DNA of 10,255 bases, from positions 1 through 10,255 of the forward strand of contig CBDUQI010000213.1 of NCBI GenBank assembly GCA_965369325.1, written 5' to 3'. Within the stretch, counting starts at the first letter, position 1, and each line of letters opens with the position of its first letter. Below, one piece after another: positions 1 through 6,356 of the stretch. The position numbers and the translations under genes are program-made. The DNA comes from CBDUQI01 sp965369325. GTDB lineage: Bacteria; Pseudomonadota; Gammaproteobacteria; Steroidobacterales; JBCBZW01. A model generated the notes under the pieces. The model saw only the letters and a list, made by a program, of their open reading frames with translations. It was not told the DNA's origin and made no database searches.

Positions 1-122
1 ATATGTGGGAGAACCCGGTGGCACGCGCCTATCGTGATTCAAGGCTGGGCTCGATCGGGGCTGGCGCGGACGAGATCATGTTGGGGATTATTTGTAAATT
101 GATGGGCACGCTGAAGGTATAG
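1..122 (+). CDS. Acyl-CoA dehydrogenase, C-terminal fragment
   Basis: Only the last 39 residues of this gene lie in the window, read in the frame whose codons start at position 3 and ending in TAG at 120-122. The tail contains RDSRLGSIGAGADEIML, which matches the C-terminal signature of FAD-dependent acyl-CoA dehydrogenases (usual form R-D-x-R-x-x-x-I-x-G-G-x-x-E-I-M), part of the C-terminal helical domain that contacts FAD in the oligomer. The enzyme makes the first, alpha-beta double-bond-forming step of beta-oxidation. The next gene on the same strand is a thiolase beginning 50 bp later, so the two probably share an operon. The ATG at 3-5 is internal and not a start. Substrate chain length cannot be judged from this fragment. 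Confidence 0.85.
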   Translation, partial: MWENPVARAYRDSRLGSIGAGADEIMLGIICKLMGTLKV

Positions 123-160
123 GCGACAGTCCTGGTGAATGAGGCTTGCACGGCGGGTGC

Positions 161-172
161 GGGGAGGATCAG
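161..172 (+). promoter_or_regulatory. Ribosome-binding site of the thiolase gene
   Basis: GGGGAGGATCAG precedes two consecutive ATG codons (173 and 176). The purine block GGAGG at 163-167 is a near-perfect Shine-Dalgarno. It argues against the upstream TTG at 146 as the start. Confidence 0.75.
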
Positions 173-1426
173 ATGATGGACAAACAGAGCCCTGTATACA
201 TTGTGGGTGGAGCGCGTACGCCGTTCGCCAAAGCGGGTACTGTACTGCGCAAAATCCCGGCGCTGGACCTGGCCAAGCACAGCGTTGATGGTTTACTTGC
301 CCGCGCGGATGTGGACCCTGCACTGGTTGAGGCGCTGGCGCTTGGCATTGTGGTCGTGAACCCGGCGATTCCGCAGATGGCGCGTGAGGTGGCGCTGGCC
401 AGTCGGTTAAGTGCCGCCACCCGAGCGTACACACTGACGGACAACTGCATTACTGGCGCCACCGCAGTCGCTACTTTGTGCCGCGAACTGAGCGCGCAGC
501 GAATGGGCATGGCCATCGCCAGTGGCGTGGAGTCGATGTCCAACCCCGCATTGAGCTTTAACCCCAAGGCCTCGCGGATATTTCTGGAAGCAAATTTCGC
601 TCGCAGTACCGGTGCGCGTCTGAAGCAGTTCATGCGCTTGCGCCCCGGCGATTTTCTACCTGCCCGCCCAGGCATTAAGGAGCCTTCTACCGGGCTGTCG
701 ATGGGAGAGCATGTGGAGCTGATGGTGAAGCACTGGGAGATCGGGCGTGCAGAGCAGGACGAGATTGCTGCGCGCAGTCATCACCGTGCCCATGCGGCCA
801 CCGAAGATGGCCGCTTGCGCCGTGAGATCGTCCCGCTACAGGGCATCGAGACGGACCCGTTGATTCGCCCAAACACCAGCGTGGAGCGACTGGCGGCGCT
901 GAAGCCGGTGTTCGATCGCACCGATACCGGCACCGTGACGGCGGGTAACTCCAGCCCCCTCACCGATGGTGCAGCCAGCCTGCTGCTGGCCACCGAAGAA
1001 AACGTCCAGGCCTTATCTCTGCGCCCGCTGGCCCGTGTTGCCGACGTTGAGTTTGCCGCCATCGATCCGCAGGACGGATTGCTGATGGCGCCTGGGCTGG
1101 CCGTGCCTCGTTTGTTGGCTCGAGCCGGATTACAACTGGATGATATTGATCTGATTGAGGTGCATGAAGCATTTGGCGGGCAGGTGGCCTGCAATTTGCG
1201 CGCCTGGGCGCAGGGGTGGAAGGAGCCGGCAGTCGGTACGGTGGATACGCAAAAGCTCAATCGACTTGGTAGCTCGATCGCCTGTGGTCACCCGTTCGCG
1301 GCAACCGGCATCAGAATTTTGATTACCCTGGCGAATGAAATGTCGCGCAGCGATGCCCGGTATGGCCTGGCCAGTATCTGCGGCGCCGGGGCGACGGCGG
1401 CGGCTGTTTTGCTTGAGCGGGCATAA
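173..1426 (+). CDS. FadI/HADHB-type acetyl-CoA acyltransferase (thiolase)
   Basis: A 417-residue thiolase, predicted to cleave 3-ketoacyl-CoA with CoA into acetyl-CoA and a shortened acyl-CoA in the cytoplasm. Catalytic landmarks, numbered from the ATG at 173: the acylated Cys92 in DNCITGATA, His331 in HEAFGGQ, His373 in CGHPFAATG and the C-terminal Cys403 in ICGAGATAAA. HEAF instead of the common NEAF, and HPFAATG instead of HPIGASG, place it with FadI/trifunctional-enzyme beta subunits. The loop region containing STGLSMGEHVELM (around residues 170-185) also resembles FadI. Length is close to that of FadI (about 436 residues). GGAGG at 163-167 lies 5 nt before the ATG at 173 and 8 nt before an adjacent ATG at 176; either may be the true start. 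A TTG at 146 extends the frame but lies upstream of this ribosome-binding site. The enzyme follows an acyl-CoA dehydrogenase, and the hydratase/dehydrogenase partner is not in view. Confidence 0.92.
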   Translation: MMDKQSPVYIVGGARTPFAKAGTVLRKIPALDLAKHSVDGLLARADVDPALVEALALGIVVVNPAIPQMAREVALASRLSAATRAYTLTDNCITGATAVATLCRELSAQRMGMAIASGVESMSNPALSFNPKASRIFLEANFARSTGARLKQFMRLRPGDFLPARPGIKEPSTGLSMGEHVELMVKHWEIGRAEQDEIAARSHHRAHAATEDGRLRREIVPLQGIETDPLIRPNTSVERLAALKPVFDRTDTGTVTAGNSSPLTDGAASLLLATEENVQALSLRPLARVADVEFAAIDPQDGLLMAPGLAVPRLLARAGLQLDDIDLIEVHEAFGGQVACNLRAWAQGWKEPAVGTVDTQKLNRLGSSIACGHPFAATGIRILITLANEMSRSDARYGLASICGAGATAAAVLLERA

Positions 1427-1448
1427 GGTAGCGCTTTGTTGACGCTGG

Positions 1449-2012
1449 TTATTGATCTTCCCCGCTGGTGAGCTGCTCATGGAGCCATGCTTTGGCCATG
1501 CGCAGATCACGATCCACAGTGGCGGCCGAGATATCCAGCGTTTCGGCTATCTCATCGTAGGTAAGGCCCCCGAAAAAACTCAACTCAACGACATTGGCTT
1601 TGCGCTCGTCCAGTTCGGCCAGGCGCATTAGCGCCTCATCCAGCGCAAGGATGTCGAAATCCTCAGCGACACCCACCTCCGGTGCACTGTCCAACGGCAA
1701 GGTAGTCTGGCCGCTATCACGCATCCCGGTAGCACGGGCGCGGGCATGATCCACCAAAATTCGACGCATCAGGCGCGCGGACACGGCGATAAAGTGCGCA
1801 CGGTCTTGCCACGGCACATCAATGACGACGAGACGCTTGAACGCCTCGTTGACCAGTTCTGTGGCTTGCATGGTCATGCCCCGGCGCTCACGTGCCATAT
1901 AGCCACGGGCAAGCCGGCGAAGTTCGTCATAGACCAACGGCGCAAGTTTTTCGAGGGCGTCTTCGCTCCCGTCGCGCCAGGCACCAAGTAGTTGAGTTAC
2001 CGATTCGGGCAT
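1449..2012 (-). CDS. ECF-type RNA polymerase sigma factor (Sigma70_ECF kind)
   Basis: A 187-residue sigma factor with sigma region 2 at about residues 8-92 (ATELVNEAFKRL, then the recognition part FIAVSARLMRRILVDHARAR) and region 4 at about 128-184, where LTYDEIAETLDISAATVDRD forms the helix-turn-helix that reads the -35 element. The region-2 wording (LVNEAF, RRILVDHARAR) is that of the Sigma70_ECF family, whose members are often encoded beside serine/threonine protein kinases. No kinase or recognisable anti-sigma factor is present here: the gene ends 22 bp from the convergent thiolase, so nothing is cotranscribed downstream. The start ATG (2012-2010) has only a weak GAG upstream. A consensus TATAAT lies about 50 bp upstream on the same strand. 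The target promoters are unknown. Confidence 0.88.
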   Translation of the reverse strand: MPESVTQLLGAWRDGSEDALEKLAPLVYDELRRLARGYMARERRGMTMQATELVNEAFKRLVVIDVPWQDRAHFIAVSARLMRRILVDHARARATGMRDSGQTTLPLDSAPEVGVAEDFDILALDEALMRLAELDERKANVVELSFFGGLTYDEIAETLDISAATVDRDLRMAKAWLHEQLTSGEDQ

Positions 2013-2036
2013 AATGCTCTATCATATGCATCTAAA

Positions 2037-2067
2037 GGGAAACGCGTTCCCGGATAGCGCTATTATA
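2037..2067 (-). promoter_or_regulatory. Probable promoter and palindromes upstream of the sigma gene
   Basis: On the minus strand a perfect TATAAT lies at 2067-2062, which would start transcription near 2055 and give a leader of about 43 nt. No good -35 is seen at the expected 17-18 bp (GCAGGC). Two palindromes surround it: ATAGCGCTAT at 2054-2063, overlapping the -10, and GGGAA-N5-TTCCC at 2037-2051, just inside the transcript. These are candidate operators. The same AT-rich stretch also holds TATACT (2064-2069) on the plus strand, which could serve the divergent DUF349 gene. The elements are seen directly; their use is inferred. Confidence 0.4.
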
Positions 2068-2082
2068 CTCTATCAGCCGAGC

Positions 2083-2119
2083 CAGCCTGCCAGGTTCTGG
2101 TCAGCACCAGAGCAGGCTG
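2083..2119 (+). other. Bulged stem-loop in the 5' leader of the DUF349 gene
   Basis: An 8-bp outer stem (CAGCCTGC at 2083-2090 with GCAGGCTG at 2112-2119) stacks on an inner 6-bp stem (TCTGGT 2096-2101 with ACCAGA 2106-2111). CAGC forms the loop and CAGGT (2091-2095) a 5-nt bulge on one side. No T-tract follows on either strand, so it is not an intrinsic terminator. It could be a leader RNA structure for the downstream gene or a DNA site upstream of the sigma promoter. Confidence 0.4.
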
Positions 2120-2166
2120 CGGCGCAAGTCGTAGCAATGCCTCGCCCGAATGGCACCTAGCCCACG

Positions 2167-2241
2167 GTAACGCCGAGTAACCCTTGAGTAGTCGCCACGT
2201 AACCGCCGAGTAACCGCCGAGTAACCCCAGAGTAACCCAGA
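2167..2241 (+). repeat. Tandem array of seven ~11-bp units
   Basis: Seven head-to-tail units, consensus GTAACCGCCGA. Starts are at 2167 (10 bp), 2177, 2188 (the most diverged), 2199, 2210, 2221 and 2232 (10 bp). Units 4 and 5 are identical; the others differ mainly in the second half (CCTTGA, CCCAGA, CGCCGA). The array ends 13 bp before the start codon of the DUF349 gene, so it lies in that gene's promoter or leader. The period is close to one DNA helical turn, so a protein bound at each unit would sit on the same face. Because 11 is not a multiple of 3 and most units contain TAA, the array also stops translation in all three forward frames. Confidence 0.8.
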
Positions 2242-2254
2242 GTCGTACTAGTAA

Positions 2255-5161
2255 ATGTTGCAACGATTTTTCAGCTCTAAACTGAAGCACGATGATGCGC
2301 GTATACGCTTGGAGGCGATGCGTGAGTTACCGGCAGACGACGAGCGCCTGGCGGAGATGGCGCAAACAGATGCTGATGCGACGGTACGCGAGCAAGCCGT
2401 GCAGCGGATAGAGGATATCGCGCGGGTGCAGAGTATCGCCACGAGCGATGCACAGGACACCGTGCGGGCCGCGGCGCTTGCCCGACTGTGCGATCTGCTC
2501 GCAGGAGTGGTTGACACTCGCGCCACGATACAAGAGCGTCGCGACGCCGCGTTGAGCCTGCAGGATGCCAGCGCTATCGCTGCGGTTGCCCGCCGGGCGC
2601 GCGAACCGGAGCTACGGGTGACGTCGCTAAAGCGCGTGCAGGACCAGGCAGTGCTGGCAGAAGCCGCCTGCCAGGATGCGGCGGCCGTTGTTCGCAACAC
2701 CGCACTGGCGCAGGTGCACGATGAGGCGCTGCTCAGTGAGGCACTAGCGCAGGCTCGCCCGGACAAGTCGGTGACCCGGGACGTGCGTCGCCATCTGGCC
2801 AAGCTCAAATCCCAGCGTGAGCATTTGGTCGCCGGCGATAAGGTATGCGGGCAGTTGGAGTGTTTGGCGAGCAAACCGGCGCCCGATACTGCCGCGATCG
2901 AACTGCAGCGGATCGAAACCGCCTGGCAACAATGGTCCGCCCAGGGGCATGAGCCGTGCCCTGAACAAGAAGCGTTGCATCAGCGCTACGCGACTGCGAC
3001 GCAGCAGCTCCAGAGCTGGTTTGGCCAACAGGCCGAAGCGAACCGGGATCGTGAAGCCGTGTTGGGCGAGTTGCATGCCTTAAGTGATCAGGCGCGGCGC
3101 TGCGCAGATGCCGGCGAAGTCATCGCGACCAAATTGGATCTGGCCAATTTGCGTAAACGCTGGCAGGCGCTTGGCGCCACCCTCTCTACACCGGAGGATA
3201 ACGCCGCGTTTGAAGGGCCCGCAGAGCGCTGTGCGCAGCGGTTAAGTGAGCGCAGTGTTCAGCTTGAGCGGATCACGCAACTGCAGGGCCTGCTGAGCGA
3301 GGCGCAGGCCTTGCACAGTGCAGGCGACGGATCGTCTGAGGCGGCTGATGCGCTGCGCGAGCAATGGCGCGCAATCGGCCGGGTGAGTGATACCCAGGCC
3401 GATGAGCAACTGCAGCAGGCGTTTGCACAGGCGTTGCCGGAAATAGCAAAGCCCAAGCCAGTCGAGAAGAAGCCTTTCGATGAGAGTGTGCTGAAAACAC
3501 TGGGCGAGAAAATCCAGCAACTGGAAACGAAAATTGCGGCGGGCGAACTGCAGGCAGCGGCCAAGGTTTTCGACCGCGTGGAACACGCCTTGGCCGATTT
3601 GCCGGCCTCACGCACGCGGGCGTTGCACAAACGCTTACAGCGCAGCGCCCCGAAACTGGGGCAATTGCAGTCCTGGCGCCGGTGGGGGACCGATCAGGCG
3701 CGCGAGCGATTGTGCGATGAGGCGCAGGCGCTGGCGCAAGCCGAGCCGCTGCCGCCAGCCGAGCAGGCCAAGGCCGTGCGTAAGCTGCGCGATGAGTGGA
3801 AACGCATGGACAAAGGGCAGGGCGGCGCGCCGCGCGAGTTGTGGACCCGTTTTAACACGGCATGCAGCACCGCCTATGCGCCAGCAGAAAAGCACTTCGC
3901 GGAGCAGTCGGCGCAGCGCGATCAAAATCTGTTGCGCCGGGAGCAACTTGCGCAAGGGTTACAGGACCGGTTGGCCGCATGCGACTGGGACGACCCGCAA
4001 TTGGACTGGCGGGCGTTGGATGACGCGCAGTTGCAGTTTCGCCGTGATTGGCGAGGCATCGGCCCGGTGAACCGCAAGGACGAAAAACGCATCGAGAAGC
4101 GCCGGGCCGAAGTGGACCGCGCACTTGAAGCCTGTTTGGCGCCTAAGCGGGAAGAAGAAGTCGCGCGTCGCGAGAAAATGATCGAAGCGGTGCAGAGCAT
4201 ACTGGCCGGGAGTGACATGCGCGGTGCGCCTGACCAGGTGAAGCGGATGCAGGCGCAGTGGCGACCAGCCGTGCGTTCGCGCAAGAAAATCGAGCAAGAC
4301 TTGTGGCAGCGTTTTCGCAAGGGGTGCGATGAGGTGTTCGGGCGATTGTCCGAGCAGCGGGATGAGCGCAGCGAGCAGTGGCGTGCTGCGCTGGGTGCAC
4401 GCGAAGTGCTCTGCACCTCGCTTGACGAGTTGGCGGAGCAGATCGCCCAGGCGCCCGCCCAGGACACCACCTACGATGCTCAGGCACGCGGTCAGGTACG
4501 TAAGCTGAGCGAGCAGTACCGAAGCTCAGGTGAGGTTGCGAACAAAGCACGGCCCGCGATCGACAAACGTTTTAACGAGGCGCGCGCGAAATGCGAGCAG
4601 GCCCTCAAAGCACGACAGGGCCAGCGAGGAAAGCTACTGGAGCAGGCGTTGATGCAGCGGGCAGCCGCCTGCGACGCGTTGGAGCAGGCCTGTCTGAGCG
4701 CGGCTGAAGGCGAAGCCGGCCACCCGGCGTTGCAGGCGGCGCTAGAAGTCGCGACGACGCAGTGGGAGGCGGCAGAGATCGCCGCTAAACGCAGCCGTGC
4801 CGGGGGGTTGGATGCCCGTTACCAATTGGCCTGTACCGCCGCCTCCGGTGATGAGGCTGCGCGCCGCCGGTTGGCCAGTGAAGCCAACCAGAACGATGCC
4901 GCCGCACTGGCTTTGTGTCTGCAGCTTGAGATTGCCGCTGGCATCAATTCGCCTCCGGAGTTGGAGCGGGAGCGGATGGCTATGCAGGTCTCGTTGCTGC
5001 AGGCCAGCCTATCGGGTGAAGGGGGGAGTCGTGGCAGCGGTGATCGGCAGACCCTGCTGGACCAGTGGTTCGCGCTGGGGCCGACCAGCGATTCGGTAAA
5101 GCCATCGTTGATGGAGCGATTCGCAAAGATTACCGAGGCGATGAACAACGCCGCCGACTGA
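2255..5161 (+). CDS. Large HEAT/DUF349-repeat protein
   Basis: A 968-residue, highly charged, almost entirely helical protein with no signal peptide or membrane segment, so cytoplasmic. Residues 1-190 look like short HEAT-type helical repeats (for example DATVREQAVQRI and AAAVVRNTALAQV). From about 215 to the end there are about eight repeats built around the DUF349 core (L-x-x-x-W-x-x-x-G): AWQQWSAQG (~223), LRKRWQALG (~299), LREQWRAIGRV (~367), LRDEWKRMDKG (~511), FRRDWRGIGPV (~595), MQAQWRPAV (~665), LSEQYRSSGEV (~751) and LLDQWFALGP (~934). The later repeats are followed by a basic helix of the form R-K-x-x-E-x-x-x-W-x-R-F. DUF349 has no function I can state; long proteins of this type occur in gammaproteobacteria. 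The ATG at 2255 has no clear Shine-Dalgarno, but the N-terminus starting MLQRFF resembles family members. It is convergent with the M23 peptidase gene, 33 bp apart. Confidence 0.88.
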   Translation: MLQRFFSSKLKHDDARIRLEAMRELPADDERLAEMAQTDADATVREQAVQRIEDIARVQSIATSDAQDTVRAAALARLCDLLAGVVDTRATIQERRDAALSLQDASAIAAVARRAREPELRVTSLKRVQDQAVLAEAACQDAAAVVRNTALAQVHDEALLSEALAQARPDKSVTRDVRRHLAKLKSQREHLVAGDKVCGQLECLASKPAPDTAAIELQRIETAWQQWSAQGHEPCPEQEALHQRYATATQQLQSWFGQQAEANRDREAVLGELHALSDQARRCADAGEVIATKLDLANLRKRWQALGATLSTPEDNAAFEGPAERCAQRLSERSVQLERITQLQGLLSEAQALHSAGDGSSEAADALREQWRAIGRVSDTQADEQLQQAFAQALPEIAKPKPVEKKPFDESVLKTLGEKIQQLETKIAAGELQAAAKVFDRVEHALADLPASRTRALHKRLQRSAPKLGQLQSWRRWGTDQARERLCDEAQALAQAEPLPPAEQAKAVRKLRDEWKRMDKGQGGAPRELWTRFNTACSTAYAPAEKHFAEQSAQRDQNLLRREQLAQGLQDRLAACDWDDPQLDWRALDDAQLQFRRDWRGIGPVNRKDEKRIEKRRAEVDRALEACLAPKREEEVARREKMIEAVQSILAGSDMRGAPDQVKRMQAQWRPAVRSRKKIEQDLWQRFRKGCDEVFGRLSEQRDERSEQWRAALGAREVLCTSLDELAEQIAQAPAQDTTYDAQARGQVRKLSEQYRSSGEVANKARPAIDKRFNEARAKCEQALKARQGQRGKLLEQALMQRAAACDALEQACLSAAEGEAGHPALQAALEVATTQWEAAEIAAKRSRAGGLDARYQLACTAASGDEAARRRLASEANQNDAAALALCLQLEIAAGINSPPELERERMAMQVSLLQASLSGEGGSRGSGDRQTLLDQWFALGPTSDSVKPSLMERFAKITEAMNNAAD

Positions 5162-5194
5162 GTTGATTTTTTGAGCGCTGAAGAGGGCCGTCGC

Positions 5195-6151
5195 TCAGGG
5201 TTTGGCGGGCTTGCCTTCCTCAACCGACGCGATGAACGCGACAGGATCAACTGCCCGGCCATTGCGCAAGACTTCGAAGTGCAGATTCGGCCCGGTCGCG
5301 CGGCCGGTAGAGCCCATTTGAGCGATCACCTGCCCGCGCTCCACTTTGCCGCCTTTCTCCACTCGGTTGATCGAGTTGTGCCCGTATCGGGTGAGCAGGC
5401 CATTGCCGTGGTTGATTTCTACCATTAGGCCATAGCCGTAGCGATCGCCCGACCAGGTCACGACGCCGGCAGCCACCGCTACGATGTCCGAGCCCTCGCG
5501 TCCGGCAAAGTCCACACCGCGGTGATGTGCCAGGCGACCCGTGAAGGGGTCCGAGCGGCGACCGAAATAGGAGGAAATCCAGCCGGAGACAACTGGGCTA
5601 CCCTCGGGGCGTACCTTCTCCTCCAGCGTACGTGTAAGCAGCAGGTCCTCAAGAATGCGCAACTGCTGCTCGCGGTCGCTGAGCTGCAGCGCTAGGGCGT
5701 CCAGCTCGACATTGAATTCGTCCTTGATACCGGCGGTAAAGTCCAGGCCGGTAATCAGGGCTTCTGGTCCACCGACGGCTGGGGACTGGGAGAAATCGAA
5801 CTCGCCATTGTCCAGCTCAGCCATCTGAACCAGCCGGCTGCCCAGTGCGTCCAGGCGGATAACGTGGGCGCGCAGCTCGCCGACACGGCGTCCCAGGGCG
5901 GAAATTTCCTCTTCCGTCTGGCGCCGTGACTCATGAATCTGCTGTTCTTGATCTTCCAGCTGTACCCGTAGGTTCTGTGCCTGGCGGGTCAGCACCGATT
6001 CGCCGCGGTGAGTGGCGGCGTAATAACCGGCCAGCACCAGCAGCGCAATGGCAGGCAAGGCGATAGCGGCCAGGCGAAGTATGTCGCGCGGCTGACCAAG
6101 GCTCAACCGGTAAGGCCTGCCTTGTCTGTGACTGACTAATATAAGGTCCAT
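5195..6151 (-). CDS. Membrane-anchored M23 (LytM-like) metallopeptidase
   Basis: A 318-residue predicted peptidoglycan hydrolase. Order: short cytoplasmic N-terminus (MDLILVSHRQGRPYRLSLG), one membrane helix at about 25-45, a periplasmic coiled coil at about 50-100 and again about 150-185, then the M23 domain at about 200-310. Zinc ligands visible: His210 and Asp214 in HRGVDF, and His291 in NLHFEV. His258 (RYGHNS) matches the second catalytic histidine. The first histidine of the usual HxH motif is Asn289. The start was set at the ATG 6151-6149 because an upstream extension of the frame runs through the riboswitch. The Shine-Dalgarno is weak (GGGCAG at 6160-6155, 3 nt from ATG), which suits a translationally controlled gene. 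A GEMM-I c-di-GMP aptamer occupies the leader. M23 proteins of this build either cut crosslinks or, when degenerate, activate amidases; which applies here is not settled. Confidence 0.9.
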   Translation of the reverse strand: MDLILVSHRQGRPYRLSLGQPRDILRLAAIALPAIALLVLAGYYAATHRGESVLTRQAQNLRVQLEDQEQQIHESRRQTEEEISALGRRVGELRAHVIRLDALGSRLVQMAELDNGEFDFSQSPAVGGPEALITGLDFTAGIKDEFNVELDALALQLSDREQQLRILEDLLLTRTLEEKVRPEGSPVVSGWISSYFGRRSDPFTGRLAHHRGVDFAGREGSDIVAVAAGVVTWSGDRYGYGLMVEINHGNGLLTRYGHNSINRVEKGGKVERGQVIAQMGSTGRATGPNLHFEVLRNGRAVDPVAFIASVEEGKPAKP

Positions 6152-6235
6152 CGACTGCCCGTTAATTGTTGGCGCCTTTCGGCAAATCCGTTTATTCGTA
6201 ATTGCGTAAGGGCAATCCATACTGGTCCGTAGACC
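6152..6235 (-). promoter_or_regulatory. Expression platform between riboswitch and M23 peptidase
   Basis: About 85 nt between aptamer and start codon. Going 5' to 3' on the minus strand: a small hairpin TGGTC-TACG-GACCA; the element TTGCCCTT (6215-6208); a competing stem ATTGC/GCAAT; a GCC-GAAA-GGC tetraloop hairpin; and the ribosome-binding region GGGCAG (6160-6155). TTGCCCTT is perfectly complementary to AAGGGCAA in the aptamer core (6330-6323), and its TGCCC part can pair with GGGCA at the ribosome-binding site. No stem followed by a U-run is present, so control is more likely translational than by termination. Pairings are read from sequence; the switching order is inference. Confidence 0.55.
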
Positions 6236-6345
6236 ATCGGCCCCGCTGGGTAACCCCGCTGTCCAGTATTTCGCACGCCCGGTACTGGATCGGTGGTTTT
6301 GCGTCCCCACCTTACGATGGGTTTGCCCTTTTCCGGCAAAGTGCC
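6236..6345 (-). promoter_or_regulatory. c-di-GMP-I (GEMM-I) riboswitch aptamer
   Basis: Read on the minus strand, the conserved GEMM-I landmarks occur in order. AGGGCAAACC lies at 6329-6320; a hairpin CCCATC-GTAA-GGTGGG follows with a GNRA tetraloop at 6315-6312; then GGGACGCAAA; then a long arm with a perfect 7-bp stem TCCAGTA/TACTGGA (6289-6283 with 6268-6262); then GCGGGGTTACC at 6259-6249. As I recall the Vc2 aptamer of Vibrio cholerae, AGGGCAAACC and GCGGGGUUACC are identical to it. Class I binds cyclic di-GMP between these two conserved strands. The outer P1 pairing, and so the exact ends, are not resolved by eye. The aptamer starts 340 nt or less after the TetR gene and ends about 85 nt before the M23 peptidase start on the same strand, so that peptidase is the controlled gene. 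Confidence 0.88.
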
Positions 6346-6356
6346 GTTAATCTGCG

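Noticed and set aside
146..172. TTG at 146 as the thiolase start
   Set aside because: It lies upstream of the GGAGG at 163-167 and has no ribosome-binding site of its own. The ATG at 173 or 176 fits the family N-terminus.
1427..1448. AGCG/CGCT mini-stem between thiolase and sigma genes as a terminator
   Set aside because: Only 4 bp and no T-run on either side.
2744..4550. Several long antisense or out-of-frame open frames inside the DUF349 gene
   Set aside because: They are expected by-products of a long GC-rich gene with biased codon use, show arginine- and serine-rich low-complexity translations, and match no domain.
5171..5196. GAGCG/CGCTC inverted repeat next to TTTTTT in the DUF349-M23 gap, as a bidirectional terminator
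   Set aside because: The T-run precedes rather than follows the stem on the plus strand and reads as A's after the stem on the minus strand. The loop is 13 nt or more and the stem only 5 bp.
6152..6310. N-terminal extension of the M23 peptidase frame upstream of 6151
   Set aside because: The extension runs through the riboswitch aptamer and its platform. The protein starting at MDLILVS has the expected short cytoplasmic N-terminus before the membrane helix.
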